Positions 17,614-26,404 of a DNA stretch of 36,937 bases are shown here, in pieces (positions within the stretch are counted from its first letter, which is position 1; each line of letters starts with the position of its first letter). Source of the stretch: an uncultured Ruminococcus sp. (GTDB lineage Bacteria > Bacillota > Clostridia > Oscillospirales > Ruminococcaceae); NCBI GenBank assembly GCA_947624295.1, contig CANQJV010000019.1:1-36937 (forward strand). Reading direction: 5' to 3'. The notes beneath the pieces were generated by a model, which worked only from the letters and a program-made list of their open reading frames with translations, did no database searches and was not told the origin of the DNA. Made by a program: the position numbers and the translations under genes.

Positions 17614-18572
17614 TTTATCTGGGATTTGATGTACAAAACAAGGTGAAGCAGGCTGTAACTGCAAAAGATATGACGAAAGTTTACGGCAGGGAAAATCAGA
17701 GTATAATCCGTAGTCCGCTTTATTCTGCGGAAATCAGGCAAGGGCATATAAATTCCGGTAATCCTGTTCAGACGGGGAATAATCCGCCTGTAAGCAGAAA
17801 TCCTGTTACAGCAAATAACGGCAGACCTGTTCAAATGGGGAACAATCCGCCTGTAAGCAGAAATCCTGTTACAGCAAATAACGGCAGACCTGTTCAAATG
17901 GGGAACAATCCGCCTGTAAGCAAAAATCCGGTTACAGCAAATAACGGCAGACCTGTTCAAACGGGGAATAATCCTCCAATAAACAGCAAGCCGAAAATTA
18001 TAAGAAAGCGTGCTGTCAGTGACGGAGTTAAGCTGATAAGCGGACAAAAATGGAATATTCCGCCTATGAATGCCCTGAAAATCGGCATCGGCTGGGATTG
18101 TGCGAATACGGCTTGCGAAATCGATGTATCAGCATTTATGCTCACGCAAAACGGGAAAGTCCCTGATGACAGTTGGTTTGTATTTTACGGGCAGGACAAA
18201 AGCCCTGATAAAAGCGTATCTTACAAATCAAACAGCGAGAACAATTATTCGCCTGATGATGCGGAAATGACAGTCAAACTTGATTCCGTAAGCAATAATA
18301 TAAATAAAATAACAATATGTGTCACAATATATGAGGCTTTACAGAAAAGGCTTGATTTCTCAATTGTAAATAATTTTTACATAAGGCTTATGGACACGGC
18401 AGGAAAAGAACTTGCAATTTATCATGTTGATAATATTTCAAAAGGCATAATATCGCTTGTTGCAGGGGAAATATACAGGTATAAGAATACATGGAAATTT
18501 TGTTCTGTCGGGAACGGCTACAGAAAAGAATTGTCGGAATTTTGCAGTATATACGGAGTTGAAATAGAATAA
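17610..18572 (+). CDS. TerD-domain protein with 21-residue tandem repeats
   Basis: About 320 residues. The N-terminal third holds Asn/Pro-rich tandem repeats built on PVQMGNNPPVSRNPVTANNGR, a flexible linker. The C-terminal half is a TerD domain (LKIGIGWDCANTACEIDVSAFML, ITICVTIYEA, WKFCSVGNGY). The Ca2+ loop is lost: SENNYSPDDAEM stands where [13 protein letters not shown] is expected. The start is uncertain. The GTG at 17610 overlaps the kinase stop but has little ribosome binding site, while AGGGG spaces well to a CTG at 17619. The short N-terminal part before the repeats is unrecognised. Coupling to the kinase suggests it may be a phosphorylation target, which is inference. Confidence 0.82.
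   Translation: MIYLGFDVQNKVKQAVTAKDMTKVYGRENQSIIRSPLYSAEIRQGHINSGNPVQTGNNPPVSRNPVTANNGRPVQMGNNPPVSRNPVTANNGRPVQMGNNPPVSKNPVTANNGRPVQTGNNPPINSKPKIIRKRAVSDGVKLISGQKWNIPPMNALKIGIGWDCANTACEIDVSAFMLTQNGKVPDDSWFVFYGQDKSPDKSVSYKSNSENNYSPDDAEMTVKLDSVSNNINKITICVTIYEALQKRLDFSIVNNFYIRLMDTAGKELAIYHVDNISKGIISLVAGEIYRYKNTWKFCSVGNGYRKELSEFCSIYGVEIE
17763..17977 (+). repeat. 63-bp in-frame tandem repeat, about 3.4 copies
   Basis: Units begin with CCTGTTCA at 17763, 17826, 17889 and 17952, exactly 63 bases apart. Copies two and three are almost identical in DNA and the first and last have diverged, so expansion was recent. Each unit encodes 21 residues. Copy-number change would keep the reading frame. Confidence 0.95.
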
Positions 18573-18593
18573 TCCAATGAAAGGGTGGTTATT

Positions 18594-19286
18594 TTGGTAG
18601 ATTTTAAGGTTATAAATGAATTGTGCCTTATGGTGAAATGCACGGGGAATGACGTTATTTTCACGAAAGCAGGCGCATTTATAGCAGGGGAATGCGACGG
18701 TGCAAAGAATTTCAGGTTTACAAAAGTCATTCTCGGACCTCAACAAAATGTAGGTCAGGCGATACTTGGTCAACTTGCAAGGCGTCTTACAAGGGAAAAT
18801 CTTCCGCTTATGAAAGTGGAATTTTTAGGCGACAGTGTTACATATTACGCTAACAATCAACAGCACGTCATTGTGTATCACCTTGAATACGGCGAAAAAC
18901 TGTATGTTGAAAGCGAAAATCTGCTTGCATTTTCAAGTCAGTGTGATTATTCAGTGCGATTTCTCGGGCAGGGGCTTATTTCTCAGAAAGGAATGTTTAC
19001 TTCTCAGCTTACAGGCATGGGAAACGAGGCATATGTTGCGGTACTTTCGGACGGCAACCCTATTGTTATAAGCAATATAGACACAAGACAGACGATTACA
19101 GTTGACCCTGATGCCGTTGTATGCTGGACAAATTCTGACCCTGATATAAAACTTGATTTATCGTGGAGGAATCTCATCGGACAGCATTCGGGTGAAAGCT
19201 ATATGTTTGAGTGGATTGGCAATTGTCCGACAACGGTACTTGTTCAGCCTATGGAACGTCCGCACGATGTACACGTTATAGATTGA
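18594..19286 (+). CDS. AIM24-family protein
   Basis: About 230 residues of beta-rich sequence with the family's marks: FTKAGAFIAGECDGAKNF near the start, the GQAILGQLARRLTRENLPLMKVE segment, GQGLISQKGMFTSQL, and a C-terminal core with VVCWTNSDPDIKLDLSW and GESYMFEWIG. AIM24 (TIGR00266-type) proteins share a double beta-barrel-like fold; their biochemical role is unknown, though they recur in Ter loci. The likely start is TTG at 18594 after AAAGGGTGG; an in-frame GTG at 18585 lies inside that site. No signal peptide is present. Confidence 0.8.
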   Translation: MVDFKVINELCLMVKCTGNDVIFTKAGAFIAGECDGAKNFRFTKVILGPQQNVGQAILGQLARRLTRENLPLMKVEFLGDSVTYYANNQQHVIVYHLEYGEKLYVESENLLAFSSQCDYSVRFLGQGLISQKGMFTSQLTGMGNEAYVAVLSDGNPIVISNIDTRQTITVDPDAVVCWTNSDPDIKLDLSWRNLIGQHSGESYMFEWIGNCPTTVLVQPMERPHDVHVID

Positions 19287-19364
19287 AATATACAAATTTT
19301 CAGAATATCAACACAATACTATCACAAAAATGTAATATTATTGTTGCTTGGAAAGGAGTTTTTT

Positions 19365-20588
19365 ATGGAATTAAAAAGAGGTATGCGAGATAAACTCGAT
19401 AAATATGTTAATATTAACAGCGCAGTTGACATCGAAATGGACATAAACGGATTTGATGACTATGATTTCTGTTGTTTCGGAGTTGATTCGCAGGACAAGT
19501 TGTCTGATGACAGATATATGGTTTTCTATAATCAGACATCATCACCGAATAACGAAATAAGTTACAGCGGTTCGGGTAATTCCGCAAAATTCAGGGTAAA
19601 TCTTGCAAGTTTGCCTATGAGTATAAATAAACTTGTATTTACAGTGAGTATTGACGGAAATACTACTATGGGGAATATAAATTCCCACACATTCAGCCTT
19701 AATCAGAATGGTGCAAATGCGTTGCGCCTGCAATTAAGCGGTACTGATTTCAGGCAGGAAAAGGCGATAATCAGCATTGAAATTTACAGGAAAGACGTGT
19801 GGAGAATAAATGCGATTGCGAGAGGATTCAACGGCGGTCTGAGTGATTTGCTGAAAGCATACGGCGGTGAGGAAATTACACCAACACAACAGCCGACACC
19901 ACCTCCTCCGGTAGCCCAGCCACGACCAACACCTCCGCCAATAACTCAGCCAAGACCTCAACCTATACAGCCACCTCCGCCTATAGCACAGCCTGCACCT
20001 CCTCCGATGCCTGCGAAAATCAATTTACAGAAAGGGCAGAAAGTAAATCTTGTGAAGGGTAACAACGGTCTCGGGGAAATCCTCATCAATCTGAACTGGA
20101 AACAGCCTAAGGGATTTTTTGCAAGACCAATTGACCTTGATTTGGGTTGCCTGTATGAATTGAAAGACGGCAGTAAAGGTACTGTTCAGGCACTCGGCAA
20201 CAAATTCGGCTCACTTACTTCACCGCCATATATTTCGCTTGACGGCGATGACAGGTCGGGAGCATCGGCAAACGGCGAGAATCTCCGTATAAACGGCAAA
20301 ATGGTTCCGCAAATAAAGCGTATACTTGTGTATACGTTCATTTACGACGGCATAGCTAACTGGAAAGGCGCAGACGGCGTTGTTACCGTAAAATGCCCCG
20401 GAAGCCCTGAAATTATAGTGCATATGGACGAATACGGCAGTAACCTCGGATTATGTGCGATTGCGCTCCTCGAAAACGTCAATGACACGTTGAGTGTGCA
20501 GAAAATCGTGAATTTCTATGAGGACCAGAGTTATGCGGACAGAGCTTTTAACTGGGGACTTCGTTGGAAACCCGGCAGAAAAGATTGA
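19365..20588 (+). CDS. TerA-like protein: two TerD domains joined by a proline-rich linker
   Basis: 407 residues in three parts. Residues 1-170 are a divergent TerD domain (FDDYDFCCFGVDSQDKLSDD, WRINAIARGFNGGLSDLL). Residues about 175-220 are a proline/glutamine-rich linker (PTPPPPVAQPRPTPPP type). The rest is a second domain beginning INLQKGQKVNLVKGNNGLGE, with an insertion that resembles TerA (DLDLGCLYELKDGSKG, ISLDGDDRSGASANGENL). The second domain has an Asp-rich loop and may still bind Ca2+; the first has none. ATG at 19365 follows AAAGGAG. The long linker would let the two domains sit in different subunit positions of a Ter assembly. Confidence 0.85.
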   Translation: MELKRGMRDKLDKYVNINSAVDIEMDINGFDDYDFCCFGVDSQDKLSDDRYMVFYNQTSSPNNEISYSGSGNSAKFRVNLASLPMSINKLVFTVSIDGNTTMGNINSHTFSLNQNGANALRLQLSGTDFRQEKAIISIEIYRKDVWRINAIARGFNGGLSDLLKAYGGEEITPTQQPTPPPPVAQPRPTPPPITQPRPQPIQPPPPIAQPAPPPMPAKINLQKGQKVNLVKGNNGLGEILINLNWKQPKGFFARPIDLDLGCLYELKDGSKGTVQALGNKFGSLTSPPYISLDGDDRSGASANGENLRINGKMVPQIKRILVYTFIYDGIANWKGADGVVTVKCPGSPEIIVHMDEYGSNLGLCAIALLENVNDTLSVQKIVNFYEDQSYADRAFNWGLRWKPGRKD

Positions 20589-20592
20589 TTGA

Positions 20593-21750
20593 ATGGAATA
20601 TATTCAGAATATTTTTGACAATACAAGCGGAAATGTAGTAAATATCAATAAAAATATCTATAAAGCACCTCTTAAAATAAATCGCCCCTGTAAAATTTAC
20701 GGGAATGGTTCTGTAATTGTGTGTTCAGGCAGAAATGCTGTTATTGCGACAGTAAACGGCGTTGAATTGCATGATTTCAGGATAGAGTCGGATAAAGAGA
20801 ATACAGGTAAAAATTTTGTTCTGGAATGCCGTGATGATACGGTACTTGACAAAATATATGTTCGTGGAAATGTTAAAAGAAATAATTTTAACGATATCCC
20901 CGAAATTCCGGCGAAAATAAATTTAGGCGATTTCAGGTCAGGTGCTGAAAATACGTACTGCTTTCCGCTTGAATTATGTGAAAATGCCCGTCTTTACACG
21001 GATATAAGCGGAATTTCAGTCACTCCGCAGGCAAAGACAGGTACAAATACAATTACAATTGCAACAGAGGCGATGAGCAGCGGAATTTCAGTTTTCGGCA
21101 GGATTTACGTAATATCGTCTGTCATACGTGAAATTTATTTAAGCGGGAAAGCGGACAAAAATGCTCCTGTACGGGAACTATTTCCCATAAAATCAGGCGG
21201 AAACAGTAATAAAAATGCTGATGATATAGTGCAGTTGCAGAAAGGTCAGCGCATTCAGCTTGATACAGCAGGAGCAATTCAGATACAGTTTGTGTCGGAA
21301 TATACCGATATACCGCTTGAAATCGACGGTTATGCTTTTATGTTGCAGGACGGTGGAAAAGTAAGCAGAGATGAAGATATGATTTTCTGGGGCAATAAAA
21401 ATTCTCCGGATAATTCAGTTAAATTATATGACAATTCATCACCGCCCTATTTTTCTGTATCAACGGGGAATCTGCCCTCATATGTGAAAAAAATTGCCGT
21501 CTGTTATTCTGTTTATGGAGATGAACCGGATAAAATATTCCGATTTGTCCATAATCCATATATAAGAATATTTTTTAATAATGTTGAAAAATATAACTTT
21601 CTCCTTGAAAATCTTACTCAGGAAAAGACAATTGCAGGTATCGAAATTTACAGGCATCATGATGACTGGAAACTCAATTGCATAGGCGCAGGGTACAATG
21701 CAGGTCTGAAACGTATGTGCGAAGATTACGGGTTGGAAGTTATAGATTAA
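20593..21750 (+). CDS. Unrecognised N-terminal domain fused to a divergent TerD domain
   Basis: 385 residues. The C-terminal 175 are a TerD domain (IVQLQKGQRIQLDTAG, EIDGYAFMLQDGGKVSRDEDMIFWGN, WKLNCIGAGYNAGL) whose Ca2+ loop is reduced to YDNSSPPYFS. The first 200 residues are not a family I recognise. The stretch KINRPCKIYGNGSVIVCSGRNAVIATVNGVELHDFRIES has short repeated strands like a right-handed beta-helix rung, and IPAKINLGDF begins a possible beta-sandwich. The ATG is four bases after the upstream stop, with only a weak GATTGA ribosome binding site, so coupled translation is likely. Confidence 0.75.
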   Translation: MEYIQNIFDNTSGNVVNINKNIYKAPLKINRPCKIYGNGSVIVCSGRNAVIATVNGVELHDFRIESDKENTGKNFVLECRDDTVLDKIYVRGNVKRNNFNDIPEIPAKINLGDFRSGAENTYCFPLELCENARLYTDISGISVTPQAKTGTNTITIATEAMSSGISVFGRIYVISSVIREIYLSGKADKNAPVRELFPIKSGGNSNKNADDIVQLQKGQRIQLDTAGAIQIQFVSEYTDIPLEIDGYAFMLQDGGKVSRDEDMIFWGNKNSPDNSVKLYDNSSPPYFSVSTGNLPSYVKKIAVCYSVYGDEPDKIFRFVHNPYIRIFFNNVEKYNFLLENLTQEKTIAGIEIYRHHDDWKLNCIGAGYNAGLKRMCEDYGLEVID

Positions 21751-21763
21751 GGAGTAAAAAGCT

Positions 21764-24358
21764 ATGAATCTAAAGGGATTAACACAAAAACAAGTCGAGG
21801 AAAGCCGTAATAAATACGGTTCAAACAATCTGACCGAAATACCGGCAGACCCGTTGTGGAAGAAAATTTTGGAGGGCTTCAAAGACCCTATGATTATGAT
21901 TCTCATGGTTGCATTCGTCGTACAGCTTGTACTTTGCTTTATCGGTGAGGCTGAATGGTTTGAACCTGTCGGGGTGCTTATTGCGATTCTTATCGCAAAC
22001 GGCGTATCTTCGATAAGTGAAAGCAAACAGGAGGGTAAAGCCTCAGCACTTAAAGCAGAGGAACTTGCTAAGGAAACCGCAAAAGTAATCCGTGACGGGA
22101 AACTTACTGAAATTCACGTTTCTGAAGTCGTTGTCGGTGATATTGTATTTCTTCAGGCAGGCGATAAAATTGCAGCAGACGGTGCAGTGTGCGAAGGTGC
22201 TATAAATGTTGACCAGGCTGCACTTAACGGCGAAACTGAAGAAGCTGAAAAAACTGTCGGTGATGATTCATATGACATAAACGACTTGCTGAATAAGCGT
22301 TACGTTTACCGTGGAACAGTTGTTTGCAGTGGTGAGGCGTATATTGAAGTAAAAGTAGTGGGCGATAAAACGTTATTCGGTAAACTTGCGCTCGAAGTGC
22401 AGGAAGATACAAGAGAAACGCCTTTACAGGTAAAACTCGGCAAACTTGCAAAACAAATTTCAGTTTTCGGCTATATCGGTGCTATCTGTATCGTTGTCGG
22501 AATACTCCTCAAATCGATTATTACAGGAGACCTCCCTAATGATGCAATTGGTTGGGTAAGGCTTATTATGGACGCTGTAACAGTTGCGGTTACAGTTATA
22601 GTATGCGCTGTACCTGAAGGTCTGCCTATGCTTACATCAATCCTGCTTTCGTTCCAGAGCCTCAGAATGGCGAAAGATAACGTACTTGTAAGGAAAATCA
22701 ACGGTCTTGAAACTGCCGGAAGTCTCAGCCTTCTTTTCAGCGATAAAACCGGTACAATTACAGAGGGTAAACTTTCAGTAGTTGAGTTTGCACTTGGTGA
22801 TGTGACCGTACTCGATAAACTCGATAAAGCTCCGAAGTCAATGATAGATGATATTATCGTCGGTATCGGCGTAAATAACAGTTCTACTGCAAGCAACGGC
22901 AACGTTATCGGCGGTAACAGTACGGACAGAGCTATGATGGGATTCCTCGTTGATTCGGGCGTTGACGGTAAAATCAACAAAGATAATGTTAAAAATTTCA
23001 GCCCGTTTGATTCAAATAAAAAATCATCAAGCGTTACTGTAAATATCGGCGGAAAAGATGTGACTTATATAAAAGGTGCCGCTGAAAGAATTATAGAGCG
23101 TTGCGTTAAATATGTTGACGAAAACGGCAATGTAAAAGATTTCAATACAAAAGATAAACTCACTGAATACAGCGATGCGCAGGCAGGACGTTCAATGCGA
23201 CTTCTTGCAGTTGCTAAAGTTGACGGTGCAGACGACAGCGGAAATAATCTCACACTTGTATGCGTTCTCAGTATACGTGACAATGTAAGAAAAGAAGCTG
23301 CCGATGCAATCAAGGAAGTACAGAATGCCGGTATACAGGTTGTTATGGTAACGGGTGACCGTAAAGAAACTGCTGCTGCTATCGCAAAAGAGGCAGGACT
23401 TCTCACGAAACCTGAACACGTTGTTCTGACATCTCCTGAACTCGCCGCAATGAGTGACGATGAACTCAAAAAAGTCCTCCCGAATCTCCGTGTTGTTGCC
23501 CGTGCATTGCCTATGGACAAGAGCCGTCTTGTAAGATGTGCGCAGGAACTCAATTATGTTGTTGGAATGACAGGTGACGGTGTAAACGACTCTCCTGCAC
23601 TCAAAAAGGCGGACGTTGGTTTTGCAATGGGTAGCGGTACGGAAGTCGCAAAAGATGCCGGTGATATTACGATTATGGACGATAATTTCTCGTCAATCGA
23701 AAAAGCTATCCTCTATGGACGTACAATGTTCAAGAGTATTCGTAAATTCCTGATATTCCAGCTCACTGTAAACGTTGCCGCAGTTCTGACCTGCTTTATA
23801 GGACCTCTTGCAGGCGAAAATGTTGTTCTTACCGTAGTACAGCTGCTGCTTATAAATCTTGCTATGGATACACTCGCAGCTATTGCGTTCGGTAGTGAAC
23901 CTGCCTTGAAAGAGTATATGAAAGATAAACCTATTCCACGTTCAGAAAGCATCATAAGCAAGGAAATGCTTGTTGAAATCCTAATATCAGCGTTATATAT
24001 AACATTCGTCTGCCTCGGTATTCTCTTTATACCGTTTATCCGTGACCTTTTCGGCGACGTAGACAGAACTTACCTGAAATCCGCATTATTTGCAACGTTT
24101 ATGATGGCGATTACTTTCAACGGATTCAACGCAAGAACGTCCCACATCAATATTTTCCAAAATATAGGCAAAAACAAGAGTTTTCTCATTGTTATGCTGT
24201 CAATATTCATTCTTCAGTTTGTATTTGTAACATTCGGCGGAGAATTTCTCAGTGTTGAGGCACTCTCACCAATGGGCTGGGTTATATGCTTAGTTCTTGC
24301 GATACTCGTGATACCGATTGATATGATTCGCAAATTGTTTATGAACAAAAAACAATAA
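21764..24358 (+). CDS. P-type Ca2+-transporting ATPase (P2B/PMCA-like)
   Basis: 864 residues. The phosphorylation site is SDKTGT (Asp327); VVCAVPEGLPM, the intramembrane Ca2+ signature of P2 ATPases, lies just before it. TGE appears as LNGETEEA in the actuator domain. KGAAERI binds nucleotide, and TGDRKETAAAIAKEAG and TGDGVNDSPALKKADVGFAMG complete the catalytic domain. About ten transmembrane segments can be read. It should pump Ca2+ out of the cytoplasm. Being 13 bases after a TerD gene, it probably sets the Ca2+ level that the TerD proteins sense. It sits where many Ter loci carry the membrane protein TerC, which is absent here. The actuator reads NGETEE, a slight change from TGES. Confidence 0.93.
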   Translation: MNLKGLTQKQVEESRNKYGSNNLTEIPADPLWKKILEGFKDPMIMILMVAFVVQLVLCFIGEAEWFEPVGVLIAILIANGVSSISESKQEGKASALKAEELAKETAKVIRDGKLTEIHVSEVVVGDIVFLQAGDKIAADGAVCEGAINVDQAALNGETEEAEKTVGDDSYDINDLLNKRYVYRGTVVCSGEAYIEVKVVGDKTLFGKLALEVQEDTRETPLQVKLGKLAKQISVFGYIGAICIVVGILLKSIITGDLPNDAIGWVRLIMDAVTVAVTVIVCAVPEGLPMLTSILLSFQSLRMAKDNVLVRKINGLETAGSLSLLFSDKTGTITEGKLSVVEFALGDVTVLDKLDKAPKSMIDDIIVGIGVNNSSTASNGNVIGGNSTDRAMMGFLVDSGVDGKINKDNVKNFSPFDSNKKSSSVTVNIGGKDVTYIKGAAERIIERCVKYVDENGNVKDFNTKDKLTEYSDAQAGRSMRLLAVAKVDGADDSGNNLTLVCVLSIRDNVRKEAADAIKEVQNAGIQVVMVTGDRKETAAAIAKEAGLLTKPEHVVLTSPELAAMSDDELKKVLPNLRVVARALPMDKSRLVRCAQELNYVVGMTGDGVNDSPALKKADVGFAMGSGTEVAKDAGDITIMDDNFSSIEKAILYGRTMFKSIRKFLIFQLTVNVAAVLTCFIGPLAGENVVLTVVQLLLINLAMDTLAAIAFGSEPALKEYMKDKPIPRSESIISKEMLVEILISALYITFVCLGILFIPFIRDLFGDVDRTYLKSALFATFMMAITFNGFNARTSHINIFQNIGKNKSFLIVMLSIFILQFVFVTFGGEFLSVEALSPMGWVICLVLAILVIPIDMIRKLFMNKKQ

Positions 24359-24371
24359 AATTTTAATCAAC

Positions 24372-24404
24372 AATATGCCTGCGAATATATTTCTCAGGCA
24401 TATT
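24372..24404 (+). terminator. Hairpin between the Ca2+ ATPase and the metabolite module
   Basis: AATATGCCTG (24372-24381) and CAGGCATATT (24395-24404) are perfect 10-bp complements with a 13-base loop. The 3' side is TGCTGATATT, not a U-run, so it may be a weak terminator, an mRNA-stability structure or a transcript-level divider between the two halves of the Ter cluster. Confidence 0.5.
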
Positions 24405-24428
24405 TGCTGATATTATGGGGGGATTTTT

Positions 24429-25403
24429 TTGGAAATCTTAATAGACGAAAGTGAGATAATTCCGTATAAAGTAGGCGGACTTCTATATACACCTGCAACT
24501 AATACGACAATTGCAGATAAGATAAAAAATCATACAATAAATTGCCTTACTTCAATAGTGTTCTGTCTGGAAGATTCAATCGGTGACGCTGAACTCCCTG
24601 AAGCTGAAAAAAATCTTCGTGAAATACTTGTGTCACTGAAAAATACCACGGATTTGCCGTTGATGTTCATTCGGGTGCGGACACCAAGTCATATGGAACA
24701 CCTTTTTGAATATATAGGCGAAAATCTTAGTATCATAACAGGTTTTGTATTGCCTAAATTCGATATGAGTAATATAGATGACTATTTCGAAATAGTTGAA
24801 TATATTAACAGAAATTCGCAAAATAAAAAATATATTATGCCGATTATTGAAAGCAGAATGATTGCTAAAAGTTGTAACCGTCTTGCTGAACTCGAAAAGT
24901 TGAAAAGCAGAATGGATTCCATGAAAAAATATATACTCAATGTCCGTGTAGGCGGAAACGATTTCCTGAATATATACGGTTTACGGAGAAATGTCACTCA
25001 AAATATATATCAGATAGGAATAGTAAGAAATATTCTCGTTGACATCGCAAGCGTGTTTTCAAATGATTATGTTGTTTCGGGCGCAGTGTGGGAATATTAC
25101 GATAACGGCAGTAACGATAAATGGGCGAAAGGACTCACCGCTGAACTCGAACTTGACCGCCTGAACGGTTTCATCGGCAAAACTTCAATTCACCCGTCAC
25201 AACTCCCTCTCATATGGGAAAGCCTTCAGCCAACAAAATCTGACTTTGAAGATGCGGAAATAATTTTGCGCTGGTCGGATAAAGGCGGTGTGAAAGGGAG
25301 CTCCGATGGCAGACGTATGAATGAAGTGAAAACTCATAGAAATTGGGCGAGAAATACATATATTCTTGGTAAAATTTACGGTATAAAGGAGAATCCACAA
25401 TGA
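24429..25403 (+). CDS. CitE/HpcH-type aldolase-lyase of the Ter metabolite module
   Basis: This 324-residue TIM-barrel enzyme belongs to the HpcH/HpaI aldolase/citrate lyase superfamily. Marks are FCLEDSIGDAE (metal and substrate region), MFIRVRTP with the conserved Arg, GFVLPKFD, MPIIESR, ILNVRVGGNDFLNIYG and GKTSIHPSQL. Relatives make or break C-C bonds next to a carboxylate using Mg2+. In Ter loci the family starts a predicted pathway to a nucleoside-like product; its substrate is not known. The start is TTG at 24429, six bases after GGGGGGA. It overlaps the ATP-grasp gene by four bases. Confidence 0.85.
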   Translation: MEILIDESEIIPYKVGGLLYTPATNTTIADKIKNHTINCLTSIVFCLEDSIGDAELPEAEKNLREILVSLKNTTDLPLMFIRVRTPSHMEHLFEYIGENLSIITGFVLPKFDMSNIDDYFEIVEYINRNSQNKKYIMPIIESRMIAKSCNRLAELEKLKSRMDSMKKYILNVRVGGNDFLNIYGLRRNVTQNIYQIGIVRNILVDIASVFSNDYVVSGAVWEYYDNGSNDKWAKGLTAELELDRLNGFIGKTSIHPSQLPLIWESLQPTKSDFEDAEIILRWSDKGGVKGSSDGRRMNEVKTHRNWARNTYILGKIYGIKENPQ

Positions 25404-26395
25404 ATATCTGGTTTAATCACTGGTTCAGTACGGTGTACCACATAATCAACCTTATGCGTGAAGTTGACGAAAATATACGTATTATAGGCACTAACCCTAA
25501 TCCCGACAGCGTTTACAGGCTTGTGTGCGATGAGTGGTACAATGAACCGTGCGACGACGAATTGTATGTTGACAGTTGCCTTGAATTTTGCAGGGAACAT
25601 AAAATCGATGTCTTTGTGCCACGCCACAAAATGCGGGAAATCGCTGAAAACAGCGGACGTTTTGCGGAAATCGGTACTTTGATTTTAGCGAATACGGATA
25701 AAAACGATATTGAACTGATATATGATAAAGTAAAAACATATGACTATATTAAATTAAACGGTTTCCCCGAAATAATCCCCGAATACTATTCTTGCCGAAA
25801 TATTGTGGAATTTGAAACTGCTGTAAATGAGTTGCGGAAAAAATACAATGTGTGTTTCAAAATGTCCGTAGATGAGGGCGGAATTTCATATCACGTCATT
25901 GAGGAAAATCCCGAAATTTCAATAAGATACGGTTCATCAAGTCATATTTCTTATGAAAAAGCTCTCGAAATTGTTACAACTTATAGCTTTAGCGTGCCTT
26001 TGCTTGTGATGCCTTATCTCTCTCAGCCCGAAATCAGCGTGGATTGCCTGAAAACTGACAGCGGATTGCTTATGATACCACGCTATAAAATGAGCGGTCG
26101 TGTAAGCAGAGTTGATTTTGATGCGGATATAATGCGGATAACAGAGGAAATTTCAGGGAAATTCTCGCTTGAAATGCCCTATAATGTGCAGTACAGATTC
26201 CACGAAAACAAGCCGTATCTGCTTGAAATAAATCCACGTATGTCGGGCGGTATTCAGCTGTCCTGTATGGGGTCGGGGATAAATCTTCCTGCAACTGCGC
26301 TGAATAAATTGCTTGGAAAGCCCTGTAATTGGCAGTATCCTGATTTCAAGTCACGCAAAGTCGCACATATTGAAACGCCTGTCATAATAGAATAA
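25400..26395 (+). CDS. ATP-grasp ligase of the Ter metabolite module
   Basis: 331 residues. The N-terminal domain (MNIWFNHWFSTVYHIINLM) is followed by a divergent ATP-grasp fold. The Mg2+-binding end is plain in YLLEINPRMSGGI; the central lysine strand is VCFKMSVDEGG, and the LLVMPYLSQPEISVD segment supplies the adenine pocket. ATP-grasp enzymes join a carboxylate to an amine or similar group through an acyl phosphate. It overlaps the lyase gene by four bases (ATGA), so the two are coupled. Substrates cannot be read, but the neighbouring lyase product is the simplest candidate acyl donor. Confidence 0.83.
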   Translation: MNIWFNHWFSTVYHIINLMREVDENIRIIGTNPNPDSVYRLVCDEWYNEPCDDELYVDSCLEFCREHKIDVFVPRHKMREIAENSGRFAEIGTLILANTDKNDIELIYDKVKTYDYIKLNGFPEIIPEYYSCRNIVEFETAVNELRKKYNVCFKMSVDEGGISYHVIEENPEISIRYGSSSHISYEKALEIVTTYSFSVPLLVMPYLSQPEISVDCLKTDSGLLMIPRYKMSGRVSRVDFDADIMRITEEISGKFSLEMPYNVQYRFHENKPYLLEINPRMSGGIQLSCMGSGINLPATALNKLLGKPCNWQYPDFKSRKVAHIETPVIIE

Positions 26396-26404
26396 GGAGA
26401 AAAA

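Noticed and set aside
17763..17977. Repeat array as a CRISPR
   Set aside because: The 63-base units are contiguous, with no unique spacers, and lie in frame inside a gene.
17220..18047. Leftward open frame of 275 codons over the kinase end and repeats
   Set aside because: It is the antisense of the 63-bp repeats, which creates a repetitive Arg/Ile/Cys-rich product; the rightward frame contains recognised domains.
22471..22980. Leftward frame of 169 codons inside the Ca2+ ATPase
   Set aside because: Ser/Thr/Pro-rich shadow of conserved ATPase motifs on the other strand.
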